The notes below the pieces were generated by a model. It made no database searches. It was not told where the DNA came from and saw only the letters and a program-made list of their open reading frames with translations. The position numbers and the translations under genes are program-made. A stretch of DNA of 64,000 bases. It comes from Flavobacterium sp. MC2016-06. Its GTDB lineage: Bacteria > Bacteroidota > Bacteroidia > Flavobacteriales > Flavobacteriaceae. This document shows, one piece after another, positions 1 through 8,674 of the stretch. The stretch's first letter is position 1, and every line of letters begins with the position of its first letter. The DNA is taken from NCBI RefSeq assembly GCF_009711165.2, contig NZ_WMID02000016.1, positions 78,770 to 142,769 on the forward strand, given 5' to 3'.

Positions 1-1993
1 AAATATCCAAATTGTCGTTTCGACCTCTTACAGTAAAATAATAAATATCAAATGAATTTAAACCAGTTATTACTACAGAATTGGTGGTAACATTCTGATA
101 AAAAACACCTTCCTTAAATACGTCGTATGAAGTTACTTTAGAAAGCACATCCCATGATAAAGAAATAGAGTTAGTTTGAATATTCGTCGCTTTCAGTTCT
201 TTAGGATTATTGTTATAGAAAGGATTAAGATCAATTTCGGTATCACTAAAAGTCAGCTCATCAATATAAATAATATCTCCAATTGCATGGTTAACAGTAA
301 AATCGGGCTGAAGGCTAAATCTAGTAATATCTTTTACCTTATTTGACAATAAATCAAACACTACTACTCCCCATTCGTTTTGTTTATCCAGTGGGCTTTG
401 AGATAAGAATTCATTGTTTGGCCCATTTGAAATATTAGCTTTTATTTGCGAATTCGGATTGTTTCGATAATATTTCATATATAAATACTTATACTCAGAA
501 AGTGTCACATTTAGAGTACAGTCACACCCTGCCCACATAGCAGAATTTCCAGTCCGTTCAAATTTTAACACCTTCTTACTTTGATTTGATCCTGTTCTGT
601 CTGGATTATCAACAACCTCAGCCTGCATATCGGTTTTTGGATTAAGAATCAATTTATCTGTAAAGTTGATTTTTCCGTTTTCAAAATTATCCAATACATA
701 TGGCTCTCTAATTATTACACGCGGATAAAAATCCAGTTTAAAATTCAGCTTACCCAATGCCGTTTGAATTTCAGGAGCCGACATAAAATAATCCCAAAGC
801 ATACCTGAGCGGTAATTTTCAATCATGCAAATAATAGGTCCTTGATCTATAGCCAAATAACTACCATCGCCCCAATTCACAGTTTCATTGAAAGAGTCTA
901 TAAATCCTGCTTTTTCATTCCAGATTTTTGTTCCCAACTTTTCATAAAAATACCGCAGTGCGGCCAATGACTCTTTGGGAGTATATGGCATTGACGAGAT
1001 AGCTGCTGTTGGAGCAACTACACCTCTATCATTTCCTGGAGAGTGGGCACTATAACTTTTATTTCCGTCAGAAGCAGTTAATCCCCAGGCTTGGTTTTCG
1101 CCATATCCAACATATTCCAGCGGATTTTCTTCGCAATAAGCTCTATTTATCAAGGTATGAGCCTGATTTTGTTGAAAATAATTTACATTGTTATAAGTAT
1201 CTCGCAAATTTTTTGGATTAAAACCTAAAAATGAATAATGAGCAAAAAATAAAGGTCCGCCCTTGGAGTTTTTGTCACCAATAGGAAGCGTAATATCATA
1301 AAATTTTTGATTTTTGGAGTGGTACGAACCACCTATTGACCAGCCGGTTTGCCACAAACTGGGATCAATAGGATGAGTTGGTGAAGCAACAGCCAGCATA
1401 TAAGTAATCATACATTCGTTCCAGCCCACAATCGTCCCACTAGATTTTTGCAGCTCATTATTGCAATGCCAGTACAGCCTATCTGTTCCAAATGTAAAGT
1501 AATTCCAGTCGACATTGTTCCAAAGCACATTGATCTTAACAACCAGAGCTTCTTCTGCCAATATGGGCTGATTAAAATACTGACGTGCTGTAATCAAGCC
1601 CTGCATCATAAAGGATGTTTCTACCAAATCAGCTCCATTGTCATTTACACTAAACGGAACAGTTTCACCTGTATCACCATTCATCCAATGGGCAAAACCT
1701 CCTTTGTAATTAGTCGCTGAGTTGGTTAAGAAATCAACAATTTTCTCAATACGCAGACGTCCTTGTTCTCTGGTAATAAACGCTCTCTCGATGCCTACTA
1801 AAATAGCCATTACTCCAAAACCGGAACCGCCTGAAGTAACAGGATTTCCACCTGTTCCCGAAACAGGAATACGTTCATATGCCATCCCTGAACTTGATGC
1901 ATAGTCCCAAAAGTACTTAAATGTATATCGCTGCGTTTTTGTAAGCAGTTCTTCATCAGTAAGCACAGGTGCTGATAAAATAGATTCTTTCAT
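1..1993 (-). CDS. Glucoamylase-family (PF10091-like) glycoside hydrolase with Fn3-like C-terminus, partial
   Basis: Likely beta-glucan- or glucoside-degrading enzyme of the bacterial glucoamylase family (GH144-like). At least 664 residues are visible and the frame is still open at base 1. Residues ~20-33 already match the start of the catalytic fold (TQRYTFKYFWDYA). Family-like segments follow: GFAHWMNG (~98), GWNECM (~188) and VVAPTAAISSMPYTP (~323). A beta-rich region follows the catalytic domain, then an Fn3-like stretch from ~598 containing SISLSWD. Enzymes of this kind are normally exported, yet the only good start (ATG 1991-1993) gives a charged N-terminus without signal peptide, and an in-frame TAA lies at 2006-2008. 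The true product may have lost its export signal. Family call fairly sure; substrate unknown. Confidence 0.8.
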   Translation of the reverse strand, partial: MKESILSAPVLTDEELLTKTQRYTFKYFWDYASSSGMAYERIPVSGTGGNPVTSGGSGFGVMAILVGIERAFITREQGRLRIEKIVDFLTNSATNYKGGFAHWMNGDTGETVPFSVNDNGADLVETSFMMQGLITARQYFNQPILAEEALVVKINVLWNNVDWNYFTFGTDRLYWHCNNELQKSSGTIVGWNECMITYMLAVASPTHPIDPSLWQTGWSIGGSYHSKNQKFYDITLPIGDKNSKGGPLFFAHYSFLGFNPKNLRDTYNNVNYFQQNQAHTLINRAYCEENPLEYVGYGENQAWGLTASDGNKSYSAHSPGNDRGVVAPTAAISSMPYTPKESLAALRYFYEKLGTKIWNEKAGFIDSFNETVNWGDGSYLAIDQGPIICMIENYRSGMLWDYFMSAPEIQTALGKLNFKLDFYPRVIIREPYVLDNFENGKINFTDKLILNPKTDMQAEVVDNPDRTGSNQSKKVLKFERTGNSAMWAGCDCTLNVTLSEYKYLYMKYYRNNPNSQIKANISNGPNNEFLSQSPLDKQNEWGVVVFDLLSNKVKDITRFSLQPDFTVNHAIGDIIYIDELTFSDTEIDLNPFYNNNPKELKATNIQTNSISLSWDVLSKVTSYDVFKEGVFYQNVTTNSVVITGLNSFDIYYFTVRGRNDNLDI

Positions 1994-2539
1994 AACATTA
2001 ATTGATTAAAGGTTTGAAATAAGTGAAGTTGTATGTTATTGTCGTTTTCAAATAAATAAAACAAAACACCTTATAGTCTATTTTTACTAACAAAAACAAA
2101 CTTAAGTTTTTAAAGACCAGTATTGTTTGGATGCAAGCAAGGTGGATATAATTAATTTTGATAAATCTATTTTGATTGTTTGCTTGTATTTTTTTACAAC
2201 TCAAGAAAATTTTCGAGTATACTGTAAAAAATTAAAAAGGGAGTGTATCATTTCAAAATAAATACCGTCTAATTGAACTCTTCTAAACGTGGTATTATAA
2301 TCCCGATTCTCTATTAAAATATAGTATTTGTATATTTTAATATATTGAATATGAATTAGTTAGGTAGATATCAATACGAATATACTGATTATTTAATCAC
2401 GCAGCAAAAAAACTTATTAACTACTTATTCTTTCGACCTAAAATAAGATTATTTCATTCCAAACCTTTGTAGATTTTCTTAAAATCTGGAAACCTTTTAG
2501 TAAAAGCTTCAAACTTTACACCAAGTTCTTCTCTAAAAA

Positions 2540-2577
2540 ACAAAAGCCTCTAAAATCATAATTTTGAAGGCTTTTTG
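2540..2577. terminator. Hairpin terminator, bidirectional shape
   Basis: AAAAGCCT (from 2542) pairs with AGGCTTTT (to 2575), and an inner stem TAAAAT/ATTTTg closes around CATA. Runs of A and T flank both sides. No gene directly abuts it, so it may be an orphan or serve an unseen transcript. Confidence 0.5.
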
Positions 2578-2775
2578 TATTTTATATTATTTTGAAAGCT
2601 ATTTTGGATCGTAAAAAATGCTTCATTTTAGTTAAGATTAAATTAATACCTTCCTATTGGAATTGAAAGGTTAATTTTTTTCTTCTTTTGATAATTGTGT
2701 TGTCAATGAAATACATTGCATTCCTAATATTAGGTGTCGTCATTATGTGTAAATATCAAAAGAGAATTTTCTGCC

Positions 2776-2816
2776 AACAGAAACCCGTAACATCGGGTAG
2801 CCGTCTCTGTTTTTTA
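2776..2816 (+). terminator. Nested GC-rich hairpin followed by T-run
   Basis: Inner stem ACCCG/CGGGT with loop TAACAT, an outer ACAGA/TCTGT stem, then six T on the + strand. The shape is that of an intrinsic terminator reading rightward, but no + strand gene precedes it. It could end a small RNA or be an island scar. Confidence 0.4.
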
Positions 2817-2855
2817 CTAAATCGTAATAAGTGCAATAATAATAGGTAATTGCAT

Positions 2856-3254
2856 TTAACTTAATAATCCTTTTTCTTTCAAATCTTTAAATATGATTTT
2901 ATCAACTTCTGATATAATATCTAAATCTTTGTAATTTAACCATTTAATTTCATCGATTTCATTATTAGCATTCAGATTTCCAATGTAATCAGCTTTGTAG
3001 CAAGTCATTTTTACAATAACGCCTTCAATAGCACCGTCCGATTGAGCTTTAAATGTTCCGAAATATTCAATAGATTCAATTATTATTTCAACACTTAATT
3101 CTTCTTGAATTTCTCTAATTAAAGTTTGTTCGTCAGTTTCGTCATTTTCTCTTTTTCCTCCTGGAATGTAATATTTGTTTTTTCCTTTTGATTTTGTGCT
3201 TAAAATTTTGCCGTTTTCAATTTTTATTAATGCAATTTTATCAATTTCTTTCAT
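2856..3254 (-). CDS. Nudix hydrolase
   Basis: Small 132-residue Nudix protein, expected to hydrolyse a nucleoside-diphosphate-linked substrate in the cytoplasm. The Nudix box is intact in order (G-x5-E-x7-REIQEE), covering GGKRENDE through REIQEELSV, with Ser in place of the usual Gly near its end. Length is that of a single Nudix domain. The start is ATG at 3252-3254; a TTG one codon upstream (3255-3257) is less likely. No operon partner: the next gene is on the other strand. The substrate cannot be told from sequence. Confidence 0.85.
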   Translation of the reverse strand: MKEIDKIALIKIENGKILSTKSKGKNKYYIPGGKRENDETDEQTLIREIQEELSVEIIIESIEYFGTFKAQSDGAIEGVIVKMTCYKADYIGNLNANNEIDEIKWLNYKDLDIISEVDKIIFKDLKEKGLLS

Positions 3255-3663
3255 CAAGTTTTTTATTTAGTCAGTAATTTTTCAGTGTGCGGTTTAATTT
3301 CTATTTCAGATTCAGAGTTTATACTTTTTCAGTTTTTTAAAGTTAAATTAATCATTAATTTAAAAGTATTTATAAACCCCATCATTCATAAATGAGATAT
3401 AAGTTACAATTAATTAGTTTACAATAAGTTAATATTCTCTCCCTAAATATATTTATTATATTTAAACAATTAAATTCTGAATTGATCAAGGCAATAAATA
3501 GTGTAGTTTTTAATTTTATTTTGATGAAATACAACGATTTAAAATTAAAAATAGCGAAATATCATAATTTAAAAAGTCCTCTTAAACTCAAAACAGCCTA
3601 CTATTCATAGTTCTTTCGTTTGGTTTAATCTTTGCTTGGTTCAATTTAAAATAATCATTTTAA
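3255..3663. other. AT-rich intergenic region
   Basis: Divergent spacer between the Nudix gene and the HD-domain gene. Very AT-rich, with no ORF of note, no clear hairpin and no exact TTG/TAnnTTTG promoter pair. The TAATCTTTG near 3628 has one base too many between TA and TTTG. Confidence 0.4.
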
Positions 3664-4200
3664 ATGAGTTTAATTTTCCAAAATAATACCATCGATGTGA
3701 TTCTAAACGCTTACAAAGGTGATTTAGGTATTTATTATGAACCCTATAGAAATCATGTTTATCGAGTTTTTAATTTTTGTTTGTGCAGCGATATTACTTC
3801 ACAAAACGAAATTCAGAAGCTGGCAATTGCATCAGCGTTTCATGATATTGGTATTTGGACAAATTCTACCTTCGATTATTTAAAACCTTCTATAAAACTG
3901 GCTCGAGATTATTGTATAGAAAACAATCTTAATATTGATTTTCAGGACGATATTGATTCCATAATAGAGAATCATCATAAAATGAGTGCTGTAAAAAATA
4001 GATATTTATCTGAAAATTTTAGAGAAGCAGACTTGATAGATCTTTCTTTGGGAATAGTTAAAAAAGGAAGAAATAAAATTATGGTAAACCAAATTAGAAA
4101 GAAGTTCCCCAATAAAGGTTTTCATGTTTTTTTATTAAAAATATTCTTCAAGAATCTCGTTACAAATCCGCTTCATCCATTTCCAATCTTTAAATTATAA
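3664..4200 (+). CDS. HD-domain protein (putative phosphohydrolase)
   Basis: 178-residue protein with HD-superfamily metal-binding residues in the expected order: H31 (RNHVYRV), H60-D61 (FHDIGIW), H104/H105 (ENHHK) and D123 (READLIDLS). HD proteins of this size hydrolyse phosphate esters, often of nucleotides; the substrate here is unknown. The stop codon is three bases before the ATG of the following alpha/beta hydrolase, so the two genes are almost certainly co-transcribed and may act in one pathway. No signal peptide or membrane segment, so cytoplasmic. Confidence 0.75.
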   Translation: MSLIFQNNTIDVILNAYKGDLGIYYEPYRNHVYRVFNFCLCSDITSQNEIQKLAIASAFHDIGIWTNSTFDYLKPSIKLARDYCIENNLNIDFQDDIDSIIENHHKMSAVKNRYLSENFREADLIDLSLGIVKKGRNKIMVNQIRKKFPNKGFHVFLLKIFFKNLVTNPLHPFPIFKL

Positions 4201-4203
4201 TTT

Positions 4204-5043
4204 ATGAAAAAAATTTATGAAACTAAAACAAGTTTTGCCGATTTAGGAGATAGAAAAATTGCATACCGTTCTTATGGCAAAGGAATCCCTATAATTTTTG
4301 TAAACCGTTTTAGAGGAACGCTTGACACTTGGGATCCTTTATTTATAAAAATGATGATGAAGCGATTTAACGTCATTACTTTTGATTATTCGGGAATTGG
4401 CGCTTCTACAGGAAATATGTCTTCGGAAATTGTTTCAGTAGCACAAGATATAAAAGACTTAGCCGACGCTTTAAAGCTAAGCACCATCATAATTTTGGGC
4501 TGGTCTTATGGCGGATTAGTAGCACAGGCAGCAACGCTATTATATCCTAATTTAATAACACATTCTATATTAGTCGGTACAAACCCTCCAGGTAAAAATG
4601 AAGTTCCGTTAGAGCAGGTTTTTTTAGATGCAGCATTAAAACCAATAAACGATTTTGAGGATGAAATTGTTTTATTCTTTGAACCAAAATCTGCTTTTAG
4701 TCGTGCAGCAGCAAAAGCATCACATGATAGAATTCATAAACAAATAGATGTTTCTAAAATTCCATCAACTATGGATGTTTTCCAAGTTTATTTTAATGGA
4801 GGAGAAGGTTTTAGAGAAGATATTTTGAATTTTAGAGAACAAATTAAAAAAACTAAAATACCAATTTTAATTATCTGCGGAGATCACGATGTAAGTTTTG
4901 CTGTAGAAAATTGGTATGCCATTTTCAATCAAATGGTAAATACACAAATGATTGTTTATTCAGAAACAGGACATGCACCACAACATCAATATCCAGAACT
5001 TACGTCAAGACATATTATCAACTTTGTGAAATATATACATTAG
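4204..5043 (+). CDS. Alpha/beta-fold hydrolase
   Basis: 279-residue alpha/beta hydrolase with a complete triad: nucleophile elbow GWSYGG (Ser101), acid in GDHD (Asp229) and His257 in ETGHAPQ. The oxyanion segment is NRFRGT near residue 34, where HGxxG is more usual, which is mildly odd. The fold is close to haloperoxidase/esterase-like cytosolic hydrolases; no signal peptide. It starts three bases after the HD-domain gene and is probably translationally coupled. A perfect long inverted repeat follows 66 bases after the stop. The actual ester or amide substrate is not predictable. Confidence 0.85.
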   Translation: MKKIYETKTSFADLGDRKIAYRSYGKGIPIIFVNRFRGTLDTWDPLFIKMMMKRFNVITFDYSGIGASTGNMSSEIVSVAQDIKDLADALKLSTIIILGWSYGGLVAQAATLLYPNLITHSILVGTNPPGKNEVPLEQVFLDAALKPINDFEDEIVLFFEPKSAFSRAAAKASHDRIHKQIDVSKIPSTMDVFQVYFNGGEGFREDILNFREQIKKTKIPILIICGDHDVSFAVENWYAIFNQMVNTQMIVYSETGHAPQHQYPELTSRHIINFVKYIH

Positions 5044-5109
5044 ATTTTGCTGATTTTTGTAGAATAGTACAACTTTTAACTGTATTTGTTAATGTTTATT
5101 CTCGCAATC

Positions 5110-5195
5110 TTGTCATTTCGAGGAACGAGAAATCGCATCCACTAATCCAAAAAGCTGGAAAACCTAGTGCGATTTCTCGTTCCTCGAAATGACAA
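5110..5195. repeat. REP-like palindrome, 28-bp perfect arms
   Basis: The left arm 5110-5137 begins TTGTCATTTCGAGGAACGAG and the right arm 5168-5195 is its exact reverse complement, around a 30-base loop. It lies just after the hydrolase stop and before the convergent Mpo1-like gene. The same core words recur at 10877-11142, 11809-12203 and 52573-52645, so this is a dispersed family. It may double as a terminator for both converging genes. Confidence 0.85.
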
Positions 5196-5248
5196 AAAAG
5201 GATATTATTATATGTTTTATTTTGACAAAGATTTACATAAAGCTAAAA

Positions 5249-5713
5249 CTATTTCTTAGAAAATATATTCTCTACAACCCAAGCTGGGCCAATCATTAAA
5301 AACTGAAGATCTTTTAAGAAAGAAGGTTTTTTGCCTTCAATATTATGTCCGTAAAATTGACCAATCCAAGCGATAACAAAAACGCCGATGGAGAACATCC
5401 ATAACGGAACAAATTGCCCGATATAATAATTTACAACCAGACAAATAGCAGATAAAACAGCAATTTTAACCGCCATTGCGATAGACAATCTAATGTAGAA
5501 AACAAGAACAAAAAGCAAAATCACAACAGCCCAATTTTCTATAATTGGAGCATTTAATTGCAGCGTATTAGCAATAAAACCACTAGGAATACTCATTAAT
5601 AAACCCACAATAGAAAAGTAAATTGCAGGAACACAAACATAATGTATTGCTTTGTTTTTCGGGTTTTGATGACTTACAGCATATTCTTCAAACCATTGAT
5701 CAAGTGTTCTCAT
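5249..5713 (-). CDS. Mpo1-like (DUF962) membrane protein
   Basis: 154-residue integral membrane protein of the DUF962/Mpo1 family. Yeast Mpo1 is an Fe-dependent dioxygenase that shortens 2-hydroxy fatty acids. Family landmarks are present: an N-terminal HxNPxNKxIHYVCVP-type segment (HQNPKNKAIHYVCVP) and a C-terminal WIGQFYGHNIEGKKPSF followed by LIGP-like MIGPAWV. The conserved His residues that would ligate iron are present in both segments. About four hydrophobic helices lie between them. Stands alone between convergent and co-directional neighbours. Bacterial function is inferred from the yeast homologue only. Confidence 0.85.
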   Translation of the reverse strand: MRTLDQWFEEYAVSHQNPKNKAIHYVCVPAIYFSIVGLLMSIPSGFIANTLQLNAPIIENWAVVILLFVLVFYIRLSIAMAVKIAVLSAICLVVNYYIGQFVPLWMFSIGVFVIAWIGQFYGHNIEGKKPSFLKDLQFLMIGPAWVVENIFSKK

Positions 5714-5840
5714 TTTATTAGATTTAGATATGTAAATCTAATAAAATTTCCCTTTGGTTTGTTAATCGTGTAATTTTTGCTGTTATTTTTTATTGAATAT
5801 TTGTATAATGCTTGGTTTTATTGTGATAATTGAATTATGA

Positions 5841-7082
5841 TTAAAGCATTGCCGTTTTCTGATTATAATCAAAAACATTATCCCATAATTCATCAATTTG
5901 AATGAGTGCTTTTTCCAGCGGAAGTACTTTCCATTTTCCATCAGTTTCTATACCCAATCCAATATTTTCTAGTTTAGATAATGCATCAGTAACATCAAAA
6001 TCAAGATCTGTATTTAGTTTTGTAGCAAACCAAGATTCAATTTGTTCATCAAGTTCATCAGCAGTTAACGGATTTGGACTTTTATTTAAAAAAGCATACG
6101 CTAGAATCGTTTCTTTAAGCACTTCCTCTTCAGAAGAATTTAAGAGCGAATAAAACGCACCGCTGTTGTTTCCGAGGTTTTTAAAATAAAGACTATCAGA
6201 AAGCATTTTTCCATATCTGATTTTCTTATTAACAAAGTTGTTGTACTGGCGAAACAAATACAGACACAATATTCCCAGCGCAATTAAGCCCTGATTAAGC
6301 GAAGCTTTACTGTTTAATAAGTTAATAGCTTCTCCAGATTGATACGCTGCATACATGCCAATTAAAGCCGGAATTACTGTAGTACTCAATAACGAAATGC
6401 CACCGCCAATTCCCGGAACCCAAAAGAACAATTTATCTCGAGTTGACATTCTAGGTATTGCATTAGGAAAGATCGTTTCGAGGTCATTTTTGGGAACACG
6501 TTTAAAGATTTTTAAACCAATAGAACCCGGATCAATGGGCATTTTTCCCAGCTTAACTTTTTTCTCTTTTAGATAATCGGCATCATTATAATTAAGATAA
6601 ATCATAACGCGATCGTAATATTCAATCTCAATTTCTTTCTTCCAGAAAATATATTTAGTAACCTTTTCTTTGGCTTTATGCTGTCCGCGAACGTACAATT
6701 CGTAATCCTTAAAAGCATTAAAATCTATAGAAAGATTCAAACCAATTAAGTCCGACTCGTTAAAAGCTTTATCTAAAGTTTCTTGATCAATACGTGTATA
6801 ATTACCATGCGCCAAAACCGTTTGAAGCGTTTCCTTGAATATCAAAAAATCACTTTTACCAATAAAACCTTCGCGCTCATTCTCGCTTAAATCAGGATCA
6901 AATAAAGCGTAGTTTTGTTTTAGATTTCGGTTAAGATTAAAAGCTTCATAATGATAATAATGTTCTACAATATCGAACAGCTTTTTAAAATCATCAACCT
7001 TTTTTTCGTCTTCAGCAAAAACGGCTATTTGTTGTTCGAGTAAGAATTCCTTGTTAAACGGAATATAATGTTCTCGTTTCAT
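5841..7082 (-). CDS. TMEM143-like (DUF3754) membrane protein
   Basis: 413-residue protein matching the TMEM143/DUF3754 family. Recognisable landmarks are MKREHYIPFNK at the start, VRGQH (~131), the KIFKRVPKNDLETIFP block (191-206), and two hydrophobic segments at about 219-248 and 265-279. The N- and C-terminal parts are soluble and acidic. ATG at 7080-7082 is preferred over a TTG two codons upstream because family members begin MxREHYIP. The biochemical role of the family is not established; it would sit in the inner membrane. No operon partner is evident: about 230 bases with a palindrome separate it from the next gene upstream. Confidence 0.75.
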   Translation of the reverse strand: MKREHYIPFNKEFLLEQQIAVFAEDEKKVDDFKKLFDIVEHYYHYEAFNLNRNLKQNYALFDPDLSENEREGFIGKSDFLIFKETLQTVLAHGNYTRIDQETLDKAFNESDLIGLNLSIDFNAFKDYELYVRGQHKAKEKVTKYIFWKKEIEIEYYDRVMIYLNYNDADYLKEKKVKLGKMPIDPGSIGLKIFKRVPKNDLETIFPNAIPRMSTRDKLFFWVPGIGGGISLLSTTVIPALIGMYAAYQSGEAINLLNSKASLNQGLIALGILCLYLFRQYNNFVNKKIRYGKMLSDSLYFKNLGNNSGAFYSLLNSSEEEVLKETILAYAFLNKSPNPLTADELDEQIESWFATKLNTDLDFDVTDALSKLENIGLGIETDGKWKVLPLEKALIQIDELWDNVFDYNQKTAML

Positions 7083-7192
7083 ATTCAATTTGGGGCTTTA
7101 ATTTTATGGTATTTTTTAGGCATAGAGTTACTAAGGTCCAAAGGTACAAAGTATTTCAATTGCATATAAAAAGAAGTTTCAGCATTACTCAG

Positions 7193-7225
7193 AACTTTGT
7201 CAAAGTTTAAAACTTTGACAAAGTT
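7193..7225. repeat. Perfect 33-bp palindrome
   Basis: AACTTTGTCAAAGTTT at 7193-7208 is followed by one A and the exact reverse complement AAACTTTGACAAAGTT (7210-7225). Each half is itself a small inverted repeat (AACTTTG-TCAAAGTT). It lies in the spacer between two minus-strand genes and could fold as a cruciform or protein site. Likely a dispersed genomic repeat. Confidence 0.8.
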
Positions 7226-7309
7226 AAAATACCCAATACTATAACGGCATAAAAAAAGCGCAGAGTCAAGAGACAATTGCGCTAGGTTTTTATAAGTCTT
7301 AAAGTAATA

Positions 7310-7990
7310 TTACAAATTGGCGTTATCAGAATTTACAATACTCTTCGGAGGTTCTTCGGTATTAATTATTCTAAAACGTCCGGGATATTTAAACAATATA
7401 CTTTTTTTATTGCCATAATAGTCCATATATTCCTCACAAACAAAAACCGCATGCGCTTTAGACCATGCTACAACGCCACAAAATTCACTTCCAGACAATC
7501 GCTTTAAAGGTTGTACATGTTTGCCTTTTTCAAAACCTAAGTATTTATAAATAGTAGGGGTGTAAATATCACCTTCTTCAAACTCCTCCAACGCTTTTTC
7601 AAAAGTAGGTTCCTTGTCAATAATCTGTTTGTATTTTGCCATCACGGCATAAGCCAGTACAGCATAGTTTGTTATTTCTTCGCTTTCGGTGCTGTCTTTA
7701 ATAAAAACAAAGTTAGCAGAAGATTTAGCTTTTTTAAGTTCCTCACTTTTCAGATCAAATGAAGCATTGTTTTTTAAGGTTATTTTATACAAAGCATCGT
7801 TTACTTTCTCGGTAACAAAAAGATTGTCTAACCCAAAAATATTCAAAGAAGCCTTAATTAAGGCAATAGAAGAGCAGTTGGTACGATCTCCTTGTTTAAA
7901 ACTATTAAATATCCTATCTGCACTTAATTGTGAGTACGAATTTGAACAAACAAGTGCTAAAAATAAAATGAGTGAGGTACGATATTTCAT
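7310..7990 (-). CDS. Exported protein, possible papain-like cysteine peptidase
   Basis: 226 residues with a clear signal peptide (MKYRTSLILFLALVCSNSYS, cut before Q21), so periplasmic or surface-located. I do not recognise a named family. What is suggestive is KQGDRTNCSSIALIKASL, a Gln33...Cys39 pair at the head of a helix as in papain/calpain-like folds, followed by His180 in KAHAVFV and Asn194 in YYGNKKS, in the Q-C-H-N order of that class. This is inference from motif order only. Stands between the TMEM143-like gene and a divergent membrane-protein operon. Confidence 0.5.
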   Translation of the reverse strand: MKYRTSLILFLALVCSNSYSQLSADRIFNSFKQGDRTNCSSIALIKASLNIFGLDNLFVTEKVNDALYKITLKNNASFDLKSEELKKAKSSANFVFIKDSTESEEITNYAVLAYAVMAKYKQIIDKEPTFEKALEEFEEGDIYTPTIYKYLGFEKGKHVQPLKRLSGSEFCGVVAWSKAHAVFVCEEYMDYYGNKKSILFKYPGRFRIINTEEPPKSIVNSDNANL

Positions 7991-8242
7991 AACTGTTCTG
8001 CGGGTAATTTTGATAATCTTACAAATCTATAAAAATCAACCAATAATTAGAGTTTTTACCTCCTAACTTTTTCACCAAAAAACGTAAATAACACGCTAAC
8101 CTGATGTTTTTGAAAGATTAATGATTTATAAGAACATTAGAAAATTTTTACAAAACCAGTTTCAAAGTATTAGATCTACCAGAATCGTTATTTTATTTCC
8201 TATATTCGTTTCATAAAACCAGTCCTTTGTTAAACCAATTCA

Positions 8243-8653
8243 ATGAAAGAAAAAATTAGAACCCTTCAAACAATCCATCTTGCAATTTGCGCAGGATTAA
8301 GCATTGCCTATTTTGTAATAGGACAACCCTATGAAGGACATCTAAAAATGCCAATTTTAGATTCCTCATCAATTGTGTATTTAATTATACCAATCGCAGG
8401 ATTTATTGCAAGCAGCTATATGTTTAAATTACAATTAAAAAAAGTAGATCGAGACTTAAAACCAGAAGAAAATCTTCCTATTTACCAAACAGCTTCTATC
8501 ATTCGCTGGGGAATTCTAGAACTAGCTACTTTTGTATTACTATTTTTAAGACCAGATTTTTTCTTATTTGGCATTGTATTAATCGTATATCTTATTTCTT
8601 TAAGACCCACAGAAGAAAAAATTACGAACGATATAAAAAGTGCAACAAGATAA
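8243..8653 (+). CDS. Small multi-pass membrane protein
   Basis: 136 residues with four predicted membrane helices (about 10-27, 42-61, 89-102 and 106-120) and a charged C-terminal tail. No family recognised with confidence. Its stop is 21 bases before the LytTR regulator gene, so it is probably the first gene of that operon and may be a membrane partner or target of that regulator. Confidence 0.6.
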   Translation: MKEKIRTLQTIHLAICAGLSIAYFVIGQPYEGHLKMPILDSSSIVYLIIPIAGFIASSYMFKLQLKKVDRDLKPEENLPIYQTASIIRWGILELATFVLLFLRPDFFLFGIVLIVYLISLRPTEEKITNDIKSATR

Positions 8654-8674
8654 AAAACAGCAACAACTATAGTT

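Larger units (their letters stand above)
1994..2855. other. Long AT-rich intergenic region
   Basis: No convincing gene in 860 bases. A 68-codon minus-strand frame at 1998-2204 has no family features. A TAAGTTTG match to the Bacteroidetes -7 box lies on the minus strand at 2097-2104, about 100 bases before the glucoamylase start, but no TTG sits at the right distance. Two hairpins are listed separately. Confidence 0.5.

Noticed and set aside
1998..2204. 68-residue minus-strand frame upstream of the glucoamylase
   Set aside because: Does not supply a signal peptide and ends before the gene; no coding character.
2856..5043. Nudix-HD-hydrolase region as an integron-like cassette array
   Set aside because: No attC-like sites or integrase; the hairpin at 2776 alone is not enough.
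7085..7276. 63-residue minus-strand frame covering the palindrome
   Set aside because: Consists mainly of intergenic and palindrome sequence.
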